64,000 nt of DNA from Aeromicrobium sp. Sec7.5 (GCF_036867135.1 NZ_JBAJIJ010000001.1:2046001-2110000), one strand, 5' to 3'. Positions 7,840-18,757 are shown, counted from the stretch's first letter. Numbers and translations are program-made. Notes: generated from the sequence alone by a model not told the origin.

Positions 7840-9681
7840 TCAGGACCCGGCGTAGAACCCCTCGAGAACCTCGCGGTAGTTCTGCTCGACGACCTTGCGC
7901 TTGACCTTGAGGCTCGGCGTGAGCTCACCGGACTCGATGGAGAGGTCCTGGGGCAGGATCTTCCACTTCTTGATCGTCTCCCAGCGGTTGAGCTTGGCGT
8001 TGAGCTCCTCGACGTAGCCGGCGACGAGCTTCTCGATCTCGGGCGACTGGACGACCTCCGTGTACGACTGACCCGACTTGCCGTGGCTCTCGGCCCAGGC
8101 CGCGATCGCGTCGGGGTCGAGCGTGATGAGCGCCGAGACGAAGTTGCGGTCGTTGCCGTGCACGATCATCTGGCTGGCCAGCGGGCAGACGCCCTTGAAG
8201 ACACCCTCGACGTGCGACGGCGCGACGTACTTGCCGCCCGACGTCTTGAAGAGGTCCTTCTTGCGATCGGTGATGCGCAGGAAGCCCTCGGAGTCGAGCT
8301 CGCCGATGTCGCCCGTGGCGAGCCAGCCGTCGGCGTCGAGCGTCTCCTTCGTGGCGGTGTCGAGGTTGTGGTAGCCGTTCATGATGTTCGGGCCCTTGAT
8401 CAGGACCTCGCCGTCAGCGGCGATCTTGATCTCGACACCCGGGAACGGGATGCCGACCGAGCCGAGCTTGAGGTGGTCCGGGTGGTTGACCGTGGAGCCG
8501 GCGGACGTCTCGGTCAGGCCGTAGCCCTCGAGAATGATGACGCCGGCGGAGTGGAACCACTCGGCCACGTCGGACGACAGCGCCGCCGAGCCCGAGATGA
8601 AGAAGCGCACGCGGCCGCCGAAGCGGTCGCGGACCTTCGAGAACACGAGCTTGTCGGCGAGGCCGTGCTGGAGCCGGAGACCGGTCGGGACGGGCTTGCC
8701 CGAACGCACCAGGCGCGAGCGCTCGAGGCCGACCTTCTCGGCCCAGCGGAAGAGCTTGAGCTTGGCGCCGCCCTCCTCCTCCATCATGCCGACGACCCGG
8801 CCGTAGGCCTTCTCGAAGATGCGCGGCGCAGCGCCCATGAACGTGGGCTTCACGACGGCGAGGTTGTCGACGATCTTGGTGACGCGACCGTCGATCGCGG
8901 CGGGGAACCCGATCTGGAGCTGCGTCATCATCAGCACCTTGCCGAAGGAGTGCGCCATCGGCAGCCAGCGGTACTCGAGGTCGTCGACCGTGAGGATGCC
9001 GTTGGCCTGGATGGCCGCACCCTCGAAGACCCAGCCGTCGTGGCTCAGGCGCACACCCTTCGAGCGGCCCGTGGTGCCGGAGGTGTAGATCAAGGTGGCG
9101 AGGTCCTCGGGCTTGATCGCCGAGACGCGGTCCTCGACCACGGTCGGGTGGTCGCCGAGGTGGGCCTCACCGATCTTCTCGAGGTCGGCCAGGCTGATGA
9201 CCCAGTCGCCGTCGGTCGCGCCGTCGAACGTGATGACCTTGGAGATGTCGGGGAGCTCGGACTTCTTCTCGACGAGCTTGGCGATCTGCTCGTCGTCCTC
9301 GGCGAACACGATGACGCTGCCGGAGTCCGAGAGGATGTAGGCGACGTCGTCGGAGACGGTCGAGGGGTACACCGTGGTGGTGGCGCCACCGGCGGAGTTG
9401 ATCGCCAGGTCGGCGAGGATCCACTCGACGCGGGTGCCGGAGGCCACCGCGGCGCGGGCCTCGGGCTCGAGACCGAGGGAGACCAGACCGGCCGCGAGCT
9501 TGGTGACCCGCTCACCGACCTCTCCCCAGGAGAGGGAGTGCCAGCGCTCGTTCGCGTCGGGGTAGCGGAAGGCCTCGCGCTGCGGCGTCTCGGCGACGCG
9601 GTCGAAGAAGAGGCGGCCGATGCTCGGGGCTCGATCGTCGATCTGGGCCTGTTGCTGCGGGGTCAGAACAAGGGGGCTCAT
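7840..9681 (-). CDS. Long-chain fatty acid--CoA ligase (FadD15-like)
   Basis: 613-residue ANL-superfamily enzyme that activates fatty acids through an acyl-adenylate to acyl-CoA. The phosphate-binding motif YTSGTTGRSKG is at about 199-209, and GYGLTETSAGS, the adenylate-binding TGDIGEL and the hinge ITDRKKDLFKTSGGKYVAP are all present. ATG at 9679-9681 was chosen because GAGGAC precedes it by about six bases; an in-frame ATG six codons upstream lacks this. A TAGGGT at 9720-9725 is a likely -10. Monocistronic; ends at the shared hairpin. Chain-length preference cannot be read from sequence; the length and the DLFKTSGGK hinge fit the FadD15/AMP-binding long-chain group. Confidence 0.93.
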   Translation of the reverse strand: MSPLVLTPQQQAQIDDRAPSIGRLFFDRVAETPQREAFRYPDANERWHSLSWGEVGERVTKLAAGLVSLGLEPEARAAVASGTRVEWILADLAINSAGGATTTVYPSTVSDDVAYILSDSGSVIVFAEDDEQIAKLVEKKSELPDISKVITFDGATDGDWVISLADLEKIGEAHLGDHPTVVEDRVSAIKPEDLATLIYTSGTTGRSKGVRLSHDGWVFEGAAIQANGILTVDDLEYRWLPMAHSFGKVLMMTQLQIGFPAAIDGRVTKIVDNLAVVKPTFMGAAPRIFEKAYGRVVGMMEEEGGAKLKLFRWAEKVGLERSRLVRSGKPVPTGLRLQHGLADKLVFSKVRDRFGGRVRFFISGSAALSSDVAEWFHSAGVIILEGYGLTETSAGSTVNHPDHLKLGSVGIPFPGVEIKIAADGEVLIKGPNIMNGYHNLDTATKETLDADGWLATGDIGELDSEGFLRITDRKKDLFKTSGGKYVAPSHVEGVFKGVCPLASQMIVHGNDRNFVSALITLDPDAIAAWAESHGKSGQSYTEVVQSPEIEKLVAGYVEELNAKLNRWETIKKWKILPQDLSIESGELTPSLKVKRKVVEQNYREVLEGFYAGS

Positions 9682-9801
9682 GCGGTCCTCACAGGGCATG
9701 GGGGCGTGTGGTGCGGATCACCCTAACGTACCGTCTGCGCAGGTCATCCATGGTTGCGCCCGGCACGTACCGGCGGATGGGCCCGCCTGACACGTCATGG
9801 C

Positions 9802-11667
<1,866 letters not shown>

Positions 11668-11674
11668 GGAGTGG

Positions 11675-12013
11675 TCACCAGAGGTAGGCCAGGCCCACGT
11701 TGACGACGACGAGCGCCGCCACGACGTGGGCGAAGGGGTTGGGGTCGGGACGCTTGCGCGTGCCGTGGGCCAGGCCGACGGCGACCGTGGCGATCACGAG
11801 CTTCACGGCCACCTTGGCATGGTTCGGGTCGGCCACGTCATCACTCGCCGACGCGATCGCGACGAGGACGATGCCGAGGAGCCACGCGGCACTGAGCCCG
11901 TGGGCCATGAGCCCGTTGATCTTCGGAGACGACAGCACGAGCACGTAGCCGAGCAGGACCGCTGCCCAACTGGCGATGTGCACCCACACCAGCACGTCGT
12001 AGAGAGTCTCCAT
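11675..12013 (-). CDS. Small four-helix membrane protein
   Basis: 112 residues starting [16 protein letters not shown] at the ATG 12011-12013. Four hydrophobic segments fall at about 5-25, 34-52, 66-85 and 95-111. Upstream in-frame sequence reads through the rpsT promoter region and is not plausible protein. The first helix with a His (VWVHIASW) resembles small haem-copper-associated or SirB/CopD-like membrane proteins, but no defining motif is present, so function is unknown. It sits immediately upstream of lepA (seven bases) and divergent from rpsT. Confidence 0.8.
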   Translation of the reverse strand: METLYDVLVWVHIASWAAVLLGYVLVLSSPKINGLMAHGLSAAWLLGIVLVAIASASDDVADPNHAKVAVKLVIATVAVGLAHGTRKRPDPNPFAHVVAALVVVNVGLAYLW

Positions 12014-12042
12014 GAGGGCCGATCGTAGTGACCTCCATGGAT

Positions 12043-12072
12043 TTGGGAGGCACCGGAGGCCGGTGGTAGGGT
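12043..12072 (+). promoter_or_regulatory. Predicted sigma-70-type promoter of rpsT
   Basis: TTGGGA (12043-12048), an 18-base spacer and TAGGGT (12067-12072) lie about 75 bases upstream of the rpsT GTG. The leader of that length could carry the S20 autoregulatory region known in other bacteria, but I see no specific fold. Confidence 0.5.
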
Positions 12073-12146
12073 TGGCGGTCGCGCGCCGCGGCGCGCCACC
12101 AGACTTCTCCTCCTGCACGTCTCCATCGAAAGAACAGGTACGCCCC

Positions 12147-12407
12147 GTGGCGAACATCAAGTCGCAGATCAAGCGCAACCGTCAGAACGAGGCGGCTCGC
12201 GAGCGCAACAAGTCGGTCCGCTCGGCCCTGAAGACGGCCGTCCGCCGCTTCACCGAGGCTGCCGACGCCGGCAACACCGACGAGGCCAAGAAGCTGGCCA
12301 ATGAGGCCAACCGTCGCCTCGACAAGGCGGCCTCGAAGGGCGTCATCCACAAGAACCAGGCGGCCAACCGCAAGTCGGCCATCGCCAAGAAGGCGTCCGC
12401 TCTCTGA
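12147..12407 (+). CDS. rpsT: 30S ribosomal protein S20
   Basis: 86-residue basic protein that binds 16S rRNA early in 30S assembly. It begins (M)[26 protein letters not shown], the family signature, and ends AAKRK-like with [11 protein letters not shown]. The GTG at 12147 is chosen because ANIKSQIKR is the conserved mature start; longer in-frame starts are not credible. A strong palindromic terminator follows. Neighbouring lepA and holA are common company for rpsT in actinobacteria. Confidence 0.98.
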   Translation: MANIKSQIKRNRQNEAARERNKSVRSALKTAVRRFTEAADAGNTDEAKKLANEANRRLDKAASKGVIHKNQAANRKSAIAKKASAL

Positions 12408-12429
12408 GTCGTTGACACCTCGCACGACC

Positions 12430-12465
12430 TGACACGACCCCGGCCCCACGGCCGGGGTCGTGTCA
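12430..12465. terminator. Bidirectional terminator after rpsT
   Basis: A perfect 16-bp stem TGACACGACCCCGGCC (12430-12445) with its complement (12450-12465) and a four-base loop. It terminates rpsT, and its right arm overlaps the stop codon of the convergent acyltransferase gene. Confidence 0.9.
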
Positions 12466-13620
12466 CGTCCGGGAGGTTTCCGCGGGAGCCGGTCGGACCG
12501 GCCATCGCCGGGCGGTGCTGACCCAGCGCACGAGTGCCTCGAGCGGGCCGCGCGCCGCGATGAGCCGCCACAGGAACGCGAGCACGACGAGCAGGAGCAC
12601 CTGCACCCACCACTCGCTGTAGTAGCCGCCGGTGAACGCGGCGTCGAGCTCGCGATTGGCCCAGGTGAGCACGACGTGCATGACGTAGAGCGTCAAGGTC
12701 ATCGACCCGGCCGCGCGCAGGGGCGACACGACGCGGGCCGCGACGGCGCTGCGGCACAGCCACAGGCACAGGCCGATCACCAGCACGGCCGAACCGGCCG
12801 ATCCGATGACGTTCAGGGGCGTGGAGGTGTGCTGGCCCGCGGCCCAGAACCAGGTGGGGTCGAGCGGGTCGTAGGCCGAGCGCGACAGGAACAGCTGCTC
12901 CAGCCGCGGCTCGCCCGTGGCGTCGCGGAAGGCCCCGAGGAACAGGGCCGATGCGGCGATCCAGAGGGCCGCGACCGTGGTGACGGCTCCCCCGACCACG
13001 AGGCGACGGACGACGACCGCGCTGCGCAGGTCGAGGCGGGCCAGGGCCAGGCCGACCAGGACGTAGCCGAACCAGACGACGGCGGGGTAACCACCCCACA
13101 GGAGCAGCGACACCGGCAGCTCCGCGAGACCACCTCCGAACGACGGCTGGATCACGGCGCTGACCGGCTCGTCGACGACCTGGCGCACCGCGTAGAGAAC
13201 CGCCGGGGACAGGACGCACCACGCGCCGGCGAGGACCAGCAGCGCGCGGGTCGAGAGCCCACGCACCGCCACGGTGGCCGCGATCAGCACCGCGTAGCAG
13301 GGCAGGATCACGAGGATCCTGAGGTCGGGCAGAGCGGCGAGCCCCAGTCCGATCACGAGCAGCGCGACCGCACGGCGCACGACGGCGGACCGCGTTCCGA
13401 CGCCGTCGGGATCGAGCCGCGTCATCAGGCCGATGCTGAGGCCGGCCAGCACGGCGAACAGCGGGGCCGCGCGCCCGGACGCGAGCCACTCCGACACCGG
13501 GGGCGTGCCGTAGCCCGTCCAGGGCGGGCCCAGGTGCGCCAGCATCATGCCGAGCAGGGCCAGGGCCCGCGCCAGGTCGATGCCGACGAGGCGGCCGGGC
13601 CCCTCGCGCAGGCCCGTCAC
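12463..13620 (-). CDS. Multi-pass membrane acyltransferase-like protein (HGSNAT/DUF418 type)
   Basis: 385 residues with about ten membrane helices. The N-terminus RLVGIDLARALALLGMMLAHLGP matches the R-x-x-xD-xxRG/A entry helix of heparan-alpha-glucosaminide N-acetyltransferase-like and DUF1624 proteins, and the C-terminus, including GPLEALVRWVST, resembles DUF418. Such proteins are thought to move acyl groups across the membrane onto envelope sugars, but substrates are mostly unknown. GTG start with GAGGA eight bases upstream, inside the holA tail; it begins four bases after the holA stop, so it is the last gene of the comEA-comEC-holA run. Confidence 0.82.
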   Translation of the reverse strand: MTGLREGPGRLVGIDLARALALLGMMLAHLGPPWTGYGTPPVSEWLASGRAAPLFAVLAGLSIGLMTRLDPDGVGTRSAVVRRAVALLVIGLGLAALPDLRILVILPCYAVLIAATVAVRGLSTRALLVLAGAWCVLSPAVLYAVRQVVDEPVSAVIQPSFGGGLAELPVSLLLWGGYPAVVWFGYVLVGLALARLDLRSAVVVRRLVVGGAVTTVAALWIAASALFLGAFRDATGEPRLEQLFLSRSAYDPLDPTWFWAAGQHTSTPLNVIGSAGSAVLVIGLCLWLCRSAVAARVVSPLRAAGSMTLTLYVMHVVLTWANRELDAAFTGGYYSEWWVQVLLLVVLAFLWRLIAARGPLEALVRWVSTARRWPVRPAPAETSRT

Positions 13621-13624
13621 GCGA

Positions 13625-14608
13625 TCATCCTCGACTCGGGCGCAGGCGCAGCGATGCCACCCGCAGCACCATGCGCTCGGTGGCGTACTCGGCGTCGGCG
13701 GTGGCGCCCTTGACGTCGAGGTCGGCCTGGGCCACGGCGGCGAGGGCGCCCTGCAGCCCGGCCGGGTCCCACTGGTTCAGCTGGCGGCGCATGCCCTGGA
13801 TCTTGAACGGGGGCGCGCCCACGTGCTTGGCGAGCTCGGCGTCGCGCAGGCCCTGCGGTGCCGTGGCGAGGCGCACGAGCTGGCGCAGGCCGGACGCGAC
13901 GGCCGAGACGATGACGACGGGCGAGGTGCGGGCCGCGAAGGCCCAGCGCAGGCGCTCGATCGCGATGTCGAGGCGGCCGTCGAACACCGCGTCGGCGATC
14001 TCGTAGCCGCGCACCTCCGCACGCCCGCCGAAGTAGCGTCGCACGATCTCGACCGAGACCTCCTCGCCCTCGGGCACCGACGCCACGAGCTGGTCGGCGG
14101 CGCCGGCCAGGGCGCGCAGGTCGAGACCGATCGCGGTGACCAGGGTGCTCGCGGCCGGCTCGGACATGGAGGTGCCGAGCTGGCGGACCTCCTGCCGCAC
14201 CCAGGCGGCGTGGTCGCGCTCGTACTTCGGCGGCTCCTGCTTGGCCTCCGACACGATCGAGATCTTGCGGAGCTTGTCGAGCAGCCCGCGTCCCTTCTGG
14301 CCACCCCCGTGCACCAGCACCAGCGCGACCTCGGGGGCAGGCTCAGCGGCGTAGGCCAGCAGCTCGGCCTGCACGTCGTCGGCGAGGTCCTGGACGTCGT
14401 GGACCACGACGGCGCTCGAGGCACTGAACAGCGAGGGGCTGGTGATCGTGAGCAGCTCACCCGGCACCAGCTGCCCGGCGACGGCCTCGGTGACCTCGCA
14501 CTCGGGCTCCTGGGCGAGCACCGCGGCGACGGCCCGGCGCCGGGTGCGGTCGGCGAGGAACTCCGAACCGCCCGTGATGAGCAGGATCCTGCCGAAGACC
14601 GAGGGCAC
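13625..14608 (-). CDS. holA: DNA polymerase III subunit delta
   Basis: 327-residue clamp-loader subunit that opens the beta clamp. It shows the N-terminal AAA+-like fold without a functional P-loop, a middle domain with LRALAGAADQLVASVPEG, and the C-terminal collar helices (AAVAQADLDVKGATADAEYATERMVL in part). GTG start at 14606-14608. TAGACT exactly six bases before it, overlapping the TAG stop of comEC, indicates a dedicated leaderless promoter in addition to any read-through. Position after comEC is conserved in actinobacteria. Confidence 0.95.
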   Translation of the reverse strand: MPSVFGRILLITGGSEFLADRTRRRAVAAVLAQEPECEVTEAVAGQLVPGELLTITSPSLFSASSAVVVHDVQDLADDVQAELLAYAAEPAPEVALVLVHGGGQKGRGLLDKLRKISIVSEAKQEPPKYERDHAAWVRQEVRQLGTSMSEPAASTLVTAIGLDLRALAGAADQLVASVPEGEEVSVEIVRRYFGGRAEVRGYEIADAVFDGRLDIAIERLRWAFAARTSPVVIVSAVASGLRQLVRLATAPQGLRDAELAKHVGAPPFKIQGMRRQLNQWDPAGLQGALAAVAQADLDVKGATADAEYATERMVLRVASLRLRPSRG

Positions 14609-14620
14609 GGGCCGAGTCTA
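14609..14620 (-). promoter_or_regulatory. Leaderless promoter of holA overlapping comEC stop
   Basis: TAGACT (14615-14620) followed by six bases and the GTG. The first three bases of the hexamer are the comEC stop codon TAG. Confidence 0.6.
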
Positions 14621-16894
14621 GTCGCGCGTCAGGACACGCAGCCGACCGTCGCGCACGACGACGCCCAGGTCGCCCTGCAGGTCGGTGCGCCACCACGAGG
14701 CCCCGAGACGGGCGAGCAGGTCCAGCGTCGAGGGCGCCGGGTGCCCGTACGGGTTGTCCCGACCAGCACTGAGCAGCGCGACGTCGGCCCCGGTGGCGGC
14801 GATGAAGTCCGGGTCCTGGTGGGCGCTGCCGTGGTGCGGGACCTTCAGCACGTCGGCCCGCACGTCCACCCCCGCACGCAGGATCGCGCGCTGGGCCTCG
14901 GGCTCGACGTCGCCCGTCAGCAGGAACTCGATCCCGTCGACCTCCAGGCGCAGCACGAGACTCAGGTCGTTGCGGTCCTCCCCCGGCTCGGCGTCGCGCT
15001 GCAGCGGCCACACCACCTCGAGCCGCACCTCACCGACCTCGATGACGTCACCCGCCGCCGCCGTGACGACCGGGACGTCCGGGACCTCGGGACCGCCCGA
15101 CGGACCGGTCACCACCGCGTCGACCTGGCGCCCGCGGACCACACCGGCCCATCCGGCCACGCGGTCGGCGTCCGCGTGCGTCATGACGAGCGCGCCCACG
15201 TGCTGGGCGCCCAGGGCGCGCAGGCACCGGTCGACGGGTCCGGGCTCCATGCCGGTGTCGATCACGACGACCCGACCGTCGCCGGCGTCGACCACGAGCC
15301 CGTCACCCTGACCGACGTCGCACGCGACGAGCACCCAGTCGTCCGGCGGCCACCCGGGGCTGGGCGGGCGCCACACGAGGACCACGAGCGCCAGGACGAC
15401 CCCGACCGCCACCGCGGGGCGTCGGAGCATCCACCACAGCACGACGACGCTCACGGGCAGTGCGACAAGGCTGAGCCACCACGGCCCCTCCCAGTCGACC
15501 GCGGCACCCTCGAGCCCGCCGGCCGTGCGCCCGACCGCCACGATCCACCGCGCCCCGAACGCCGCCACGGTGCCGGACATCGACCCGAGCGGCTCCCAGA
15601 CGAGCCACGCCAGGCCCCCGAGCAGACCCGCGACCGTCGTGGGGGCGACGGCCGGTCCCGCCACCAGGTTGGCCAGCACGGCGACCAGTGAGACCTCGCC
15701 GCTCAGCGCCACGAGCGCCGGCGTGCACGCGACCTGGGCGGCGAGCGGCACCGCCAGGGCCACGGCGACCCAGCGAGGGCACCATCGCATCCGCTCGACG
15801 AACAGTGGGGCGAGCACGACGATCCCGGCCGTGGCACACACCGAGAGCACGAAGCCGGGCGAGCGACCGAGCCACGGGTCGATCGCAAGGAGCCCGATGA
15901 CGGCGACCGACAACGCCCGGACGCCCCCGGCCGCGCCGATGCCGAGGGCGACGACGCCCACGATCCCCATGGCGGCGGCCCGGAGCACGCTCGGCTCCGG
16001 CCGCGCGACCAGCACGAAACCCACGACCGCGAGCACCGCGAGGAGTGACCACCAGCGTCGCCGCACCCCCACGACGCGCGCGACCGCGAGGACGGAAGCC
16101 AGCACGATCGTCAGGTTGGTGCCCGAGACCGCCAGCAGGTGGGTCAGACCGCTGCGGCGGAAGTCCTCGTCGAGGTCGTCCGGGATCGCCGCGTCGTCAC
16201 CGTCGACCAGGGCCGGCACGAGGGCGCGCGGCTCGAGCGGCGCGTGCGACACGGCACCACGCACCCCGGCGCGGACGTGCTCACTCATGCCCCACCACCA
16301 CGGGACACCGGGCAGGAGCTCCAGGTCGACGACGCGCAGCACGGCGACCTCGTCGGTGTCGTCGGAGCGTGACGCCCGGGCGGAGACGAGCACCGACCGG
16401 CCCACCGTCAGCTCGCCGGCCTCGACGCCGGCGGCTGCCTGACCCGACAGGAAGAGCGTGACGGCACCCCCGTCAACCACTCGCCCCAGGCGCGAGCTCG
16501 CCTCGCGGACCGAAGCGCTCAGGACGATGCCGTCGCCACCGGGTGCTCGGTAGGTGCGAGCGTCCGTGGTGACCGCGACGACGGCCTCGACCGTGACACC
16601 CTGGCCGGCCCACTCCCTCAGCGGAGAACCCTCGACCGCCGCCAGCTGCCACGCGGTCGACGCCAGGACGACCCCCACGAGGCAGGTCGTGACCACCACG
16701 ACCGGGTGCCGGGCGACGATCATCGCCGTCAGCACGCAGACCCCTGTCGCGCCCAGGGCGACGGTCGACGCCTCTCCGGCAGTCCACGCCGCGAGCGCCC
16801 ACGCCAGCGCTGCCGCCGGGACCAGGCGCGCGTCGTGGCGTGGCCGCAGTGGTGGCGCGCGCCTCGCGGTCTCGTCAGACGGTGACGAGGTCAC
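14618..16894 (-). CDS. comEC: ComEC/Rec2-type DNA uptake channel
   Basis: 758-residue inner-membrane protein that moves single-stranded DNA into the cytoplasm during transformation. It has N-terminal helices and an OB-like DUF4131 region (about 60-190), the Competence membrane domain (about 210-480, with LTHLLAVSGTNLTIVL), and a C-terminal metallo-beta-lactamase domain with VACDVGQGDGLVVDAG, THADADRVAGW and VPHHGSAHQDPDF. In the metal motif the His usual after the second Asp (DH) is Arg here. Its start overlaps comEA by 20 bases. Other uptake genes (pilus, comF) are not in the window, so competence is not demonstrated. Confidence 0.94.
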   Translation of the reverse strand: MTSSPSDETARRAPPLRPRHDARLVPAAALAWALAAWTAGEASTVALGATGVCVLTAMIVARHPVVVVTTCLVGVVLASTAWQLAAVEGSPLREWAGQGVTVEAVVAVTTDARTYRAPGGDGIVLSASVREASSRLGRVVDGGAVTLFLSGQAAAGVEAGELTVGRSVLVSARASRSDDTDEVAVLRVVDLELLPGVPWWWGMSEHVRAGVRGAVSHAPLEPRALVPALVDGDDAAIPDDLDEDFRRSGLTHLLAVSGTNLTIVLASVLAVARVVGVRRRWWSLLAVLAVVGFVLVARPEPSVLRAAAMGIVGVVALGIGAAGGVRALSVAVIGLLAIDPWLGRSPGFVLSVCATAGIVVLAPLFVERMRWCPRWVAVALAVPLAAQVACTPALVALSGEVSLVAVLANLVAGPAVAPTTVAGLLGGLAWLVWEPLGSMSGTVAAFGARWIVAVGRTAGGLEGAAVDWEGPWWLSLVALPVSVVVLWWMLRRPAVAVGVVLALVVLVWRPPSPGWPPDDWVLVACDVGQGDGLVVDAGDGRVVVIDTGMEPGPVDRCLRALGAQHVGALVMTHADADRVAGWAGVVRGRQVDAVVTGPSGGPEVPDVPVVTAAAGDVIEVGEVRLEVVWPLQRDAEPGEDRNDLSLVLRLEVDGIEFLLTGDVEPEAQRAILRAGVDVRADVLKVPHHGSAHQDPDFIAATGADVALLSAGRDNPYGHPAPSTLDLLARLGASWWRTDLQGDLGVVVRDGRLRVLTRD

Positions 16895-17705
16895 GCAGGT
16901 CGCCCAGGGTGCCCTCGCCGATGCCGCGCACCTCGAGCAGGTCGTCGACGCTGCGGAAGGGACCGTTGTCGGTGCGCCAGTCGATGATCGACCGGGCCGT
17001 CACGGGGCCGACCCCCGGCAGCTCGTCCAGGTCGTCGACCGTGGCGGTGTTGAGGTTCACCGCCCCGCCCGCCGATCCGGTCTCGCCGGCCGGCGAGACC
17101 GGCGCGATGCCGACGAGGACCTGCTCGCCGTCGACCAGCTTGCGGGCCAGGTTCAGCGAGGTCGTGTCGACGACCCCGGCCAAGCCGCCCGCTGCCTCGA
17201 TCGCCTCGTGCACCCGCGACCCGGCCGGGAGCGTCACGATGCCCGGTCGGTGGACGTGGCCCGCGACGTCGACCACGATCTCGCCGGTCTCGACCGGACC
17301 GCCCCCGCCCGAGGCGGGGCCGTCGGCCGGGCCGGTCGAGAGTCCGGCCACGGAGGTGCCGGGCGTGCCGGCCGGCGCCGACTGGGGTCGCCCGGACAGG
17401 ACCGACCAGGCGAGGAGCACGACCACGGCGACCACGACCGCACCGACCACCCGCACGTGGAGCTGCGTGACACGACGCCGGACGTGCGAGCGAGCGGGGT
17501 CAGGGCGAGCGGGGTCAGGGCGAGCGGGGTCAGGGCGAGCGGGGTCTGGGCGAGCGGGGTCTGGGCGAGCGGAGTCCGTGGCAGCGGTCGGCACGCCCTG
17601 CGCGGCGGAGCCACCGGGGGCCGGGGGCACGTGGTCCTCGAACGACGCCACGAGCTGGGCCAGCCGGCGCCGGGCGATCTCGGCCCGTGTCTCCTCGGTC
17701 TCCAC
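16875..17705 (-). CDS. comEA: ComEA-type helix-hairpin-helix DNA-binding protein
   Basis: 276 residues: cytoplasmic N-terminus (1-85) carrying a Pro/Asp/Ala/Arg repeat, one membrane helix (about 88-110), an SLBB domain (IVVDVAGHVHRPGIVTLPAG), a Gly/Pro linker and two C-terminal helix-hairpin-helix motifs (NLNTATVDDLDELPGVGP and LLEVRGIGEGTLGDL). ComEA binds incoming double-stranded DNA outside the membrane and passes it to ComEC, whose gene overlaps its end by 20 bases. GTG start at 17703-17705 has TAGCGT exactly six bases upstream, indicating a leaderless message. The repeat in the cytoplasmic tail is probably length-variable. Confidence 0.93.
   Translation of the reverse strand: METEETRAEIARRRLAQLVASFEDHVPPAPGGSAAQGVPTAATDSARPDPARPDPARPDPARPDPARPDPARSHVRRRVTQLHVRVVGAVVVAVVVLLAWSVLSGRPQSAPAGTPGTSVAGLSTGPADGPASGGGGPVETGEIVVDVAGHVHRPGIVTLPAGSRVHEAIEAAGGLAGVVDTTSLNLARKLVDGEQVLVGIAPVSPAGETGSAGGAVNLNTATVDDLDELPGVGPVTARSIIDWRTDNGPFRSVDDLLEVRGIGEGTLGDLRDLVTV
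17491..17580. repeat. 15-bp tandem repeat inside comEA, six units
   Basis: Units at 17491, 17506, 17521, 17536, 17551 and 17566. The first three are identical (CGAGCGGGGTCAGGG), the next two differ at one base, the last is divergent. The unit is a multiple of three and encodes a five-residue Ala-Arg-Pro-Asp-Pro period, so copy-number changes keep the frame. Confidence 0.95.
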
Positions 17706-17717
17706 AGGTCGACGCTA
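17706..17717 (-). promoter_or_regulatory. Leaderless promoter of comEA
   Basis: TAGCGT (17712-17717), six bases, then the GTG start. Confidence 0.6.
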
Positions 17718-17793
17718 GGCGCGACTGAGGCCCTGCGGAGGCACGACGACGCCGCCTGTGGACGACGGAGACCGGTGGACGGAGCTGGGCGGA

Positions 17794-17849
17794 GAGGTCA
17801 GTGCGCAGAGTCAGCGCGGAGGAGTCAGTGCGAAGGAGTCAGTGCGGCG
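17794..17849. repeat. 14-bp tandem repeat over the 3' end of degV, four units
   Basis: Degenerate units of the form GAGTCAGTGCGNNG at 17794, 17808, 17822 and 17836. The last contains the degV TGA stop codon; the others lie just downstream of it, in the comEA-degV gap. The unit length is not a multiple of three, so the array probably grew from the stop-codon region outward. Confidence 0.85.
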
Positions 17850-18720
17850 TGACGGTGACCGCGACCGTGCCCGGGCCCACGTGGGCGCCGATCACGGCGC
17901 CCACCTCGTCGACCGGCAGGGACTCGAGGTCGAGCCGCTTGGCGAGGCGCTCGGCCAGCTGCTCGGCGACCTGGGCGTTCGCCAGGTGCTGCACCCCGAT
18001 GTCGAACGCGGCGTGCTGCTCGGCGGCCTCGGCGGCGAGGGTCTCCATGCGGGCGATGGCCTTGCCGGAGGTGCGCACCTTCTCGAGCGGCACCACGAGG
18101 CCGTCGGTGATCGTGAGCAGGGGCTTGACGGCGAGGGCCGATCCGATCAGGGCACCGACCGCGTTGACGCGGCCGCCCCGGCGCAGGTACTCGAGGGTGT
18201 CGACGTAGATCAGGGCCGTGGAGTCCTGGCCGGCCACGCGCGCGACCTCCGCGACGTCCTCGGCACTGACGCCCTCGCCACGGGCCCGGGCGGCCAGGCC
18301 CGCTGCGAAGCCGGTGGCCAGACCCACCTGACGCGAGTCGACCACCGAGACCGGCACCGGTGACCGCTTGGCCGCCAGCGTCGCCGAGTCGAGCGTGCCC
18401 GACATCCGGCTGGACAGGTGGACCGAGACGATCGCGGTGGCCCCCTGCTTCGCCAGGGCCTGGTAGACCTCCGCGAACTCGTCGGGGTTGGGGCGCGAGG
18501 TGCTGACGGGCACGAAGTCCTTGAGGGCGGCCGCGATGATGTCGGCCGAGGCGTCGGCACCCTCGGTGTACGTGTCGGCACCCACGATGACGCTCAGCGG
18601 CACGACCGCGATGCCCTCGCGCTCGGCATCGTCCGGATCCAGGGAGGCCGTCGAGTCGGTCACGACCGCGACGCCCCCGGGGAACGCCGCGGACTTCTTC
18701 GTGCGTCGCTTCCCGGCCAT
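17839..18720 (-). CDS. DegV family fatty-acid-binding protein
   Basis: 293 residues. DegV/FakB proteins bind a fatty acid and in Firmicutes present it to the FakA kinase; no fakA is in the window. Motifs are VVTDSTASLDPDDAEREGI, VSTSRPNPDEF, HLSSRMSGTLDSA and GGRVNAVGALIGSALAVKPLLTITDG. The ATG at 18718-18720 gives a basic N-terminal extension (AGKRRTKKSAAFPGG) before the fold, but is supported by TACGGT exactly six bases upstream (leaderless). The 14-bp repeat covers its stop codon. Confidence 0.93.
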   Translation of the reverse strand: MAGKRRTKKSAAFPGGVAVVTDSTASLDPDDAEREGIAVVPLSVIVGADTYTEGADASADIIAAALKDFVPVSTSRPNPDEFAEVYQALAKQGATAIVSVHLSSRMSGTLDSATLAAKRSPVPVSVVDSRQVGLATGFAAGLAARARGEGVSAEDVAEVARVAGQDSTALIYVDTLEYLRRGGRVNAVGALIGSALAVKPLLTITDGLVVPLEKVRTSGKAIARMETLAAEAAEQHAAFDIGVQHLANAQVAEQLAERLAKRLDLESLPVDEVGAVIGAHVGPGTVAVTVTPH

Positions 18721-18732
18721 GGGAGAACCGTA
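18721..18732 (-). promoter_or_regulatory. Leaderless promoter of degV
   Basis: TACGGT (18727-18732), six bases, then the ATG. It lies downstream of repeat copy B. Confidence 0.6.
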
Positions 18733-18757
18733 CAGCGGGACGTGCCGCCGGCTGGTC

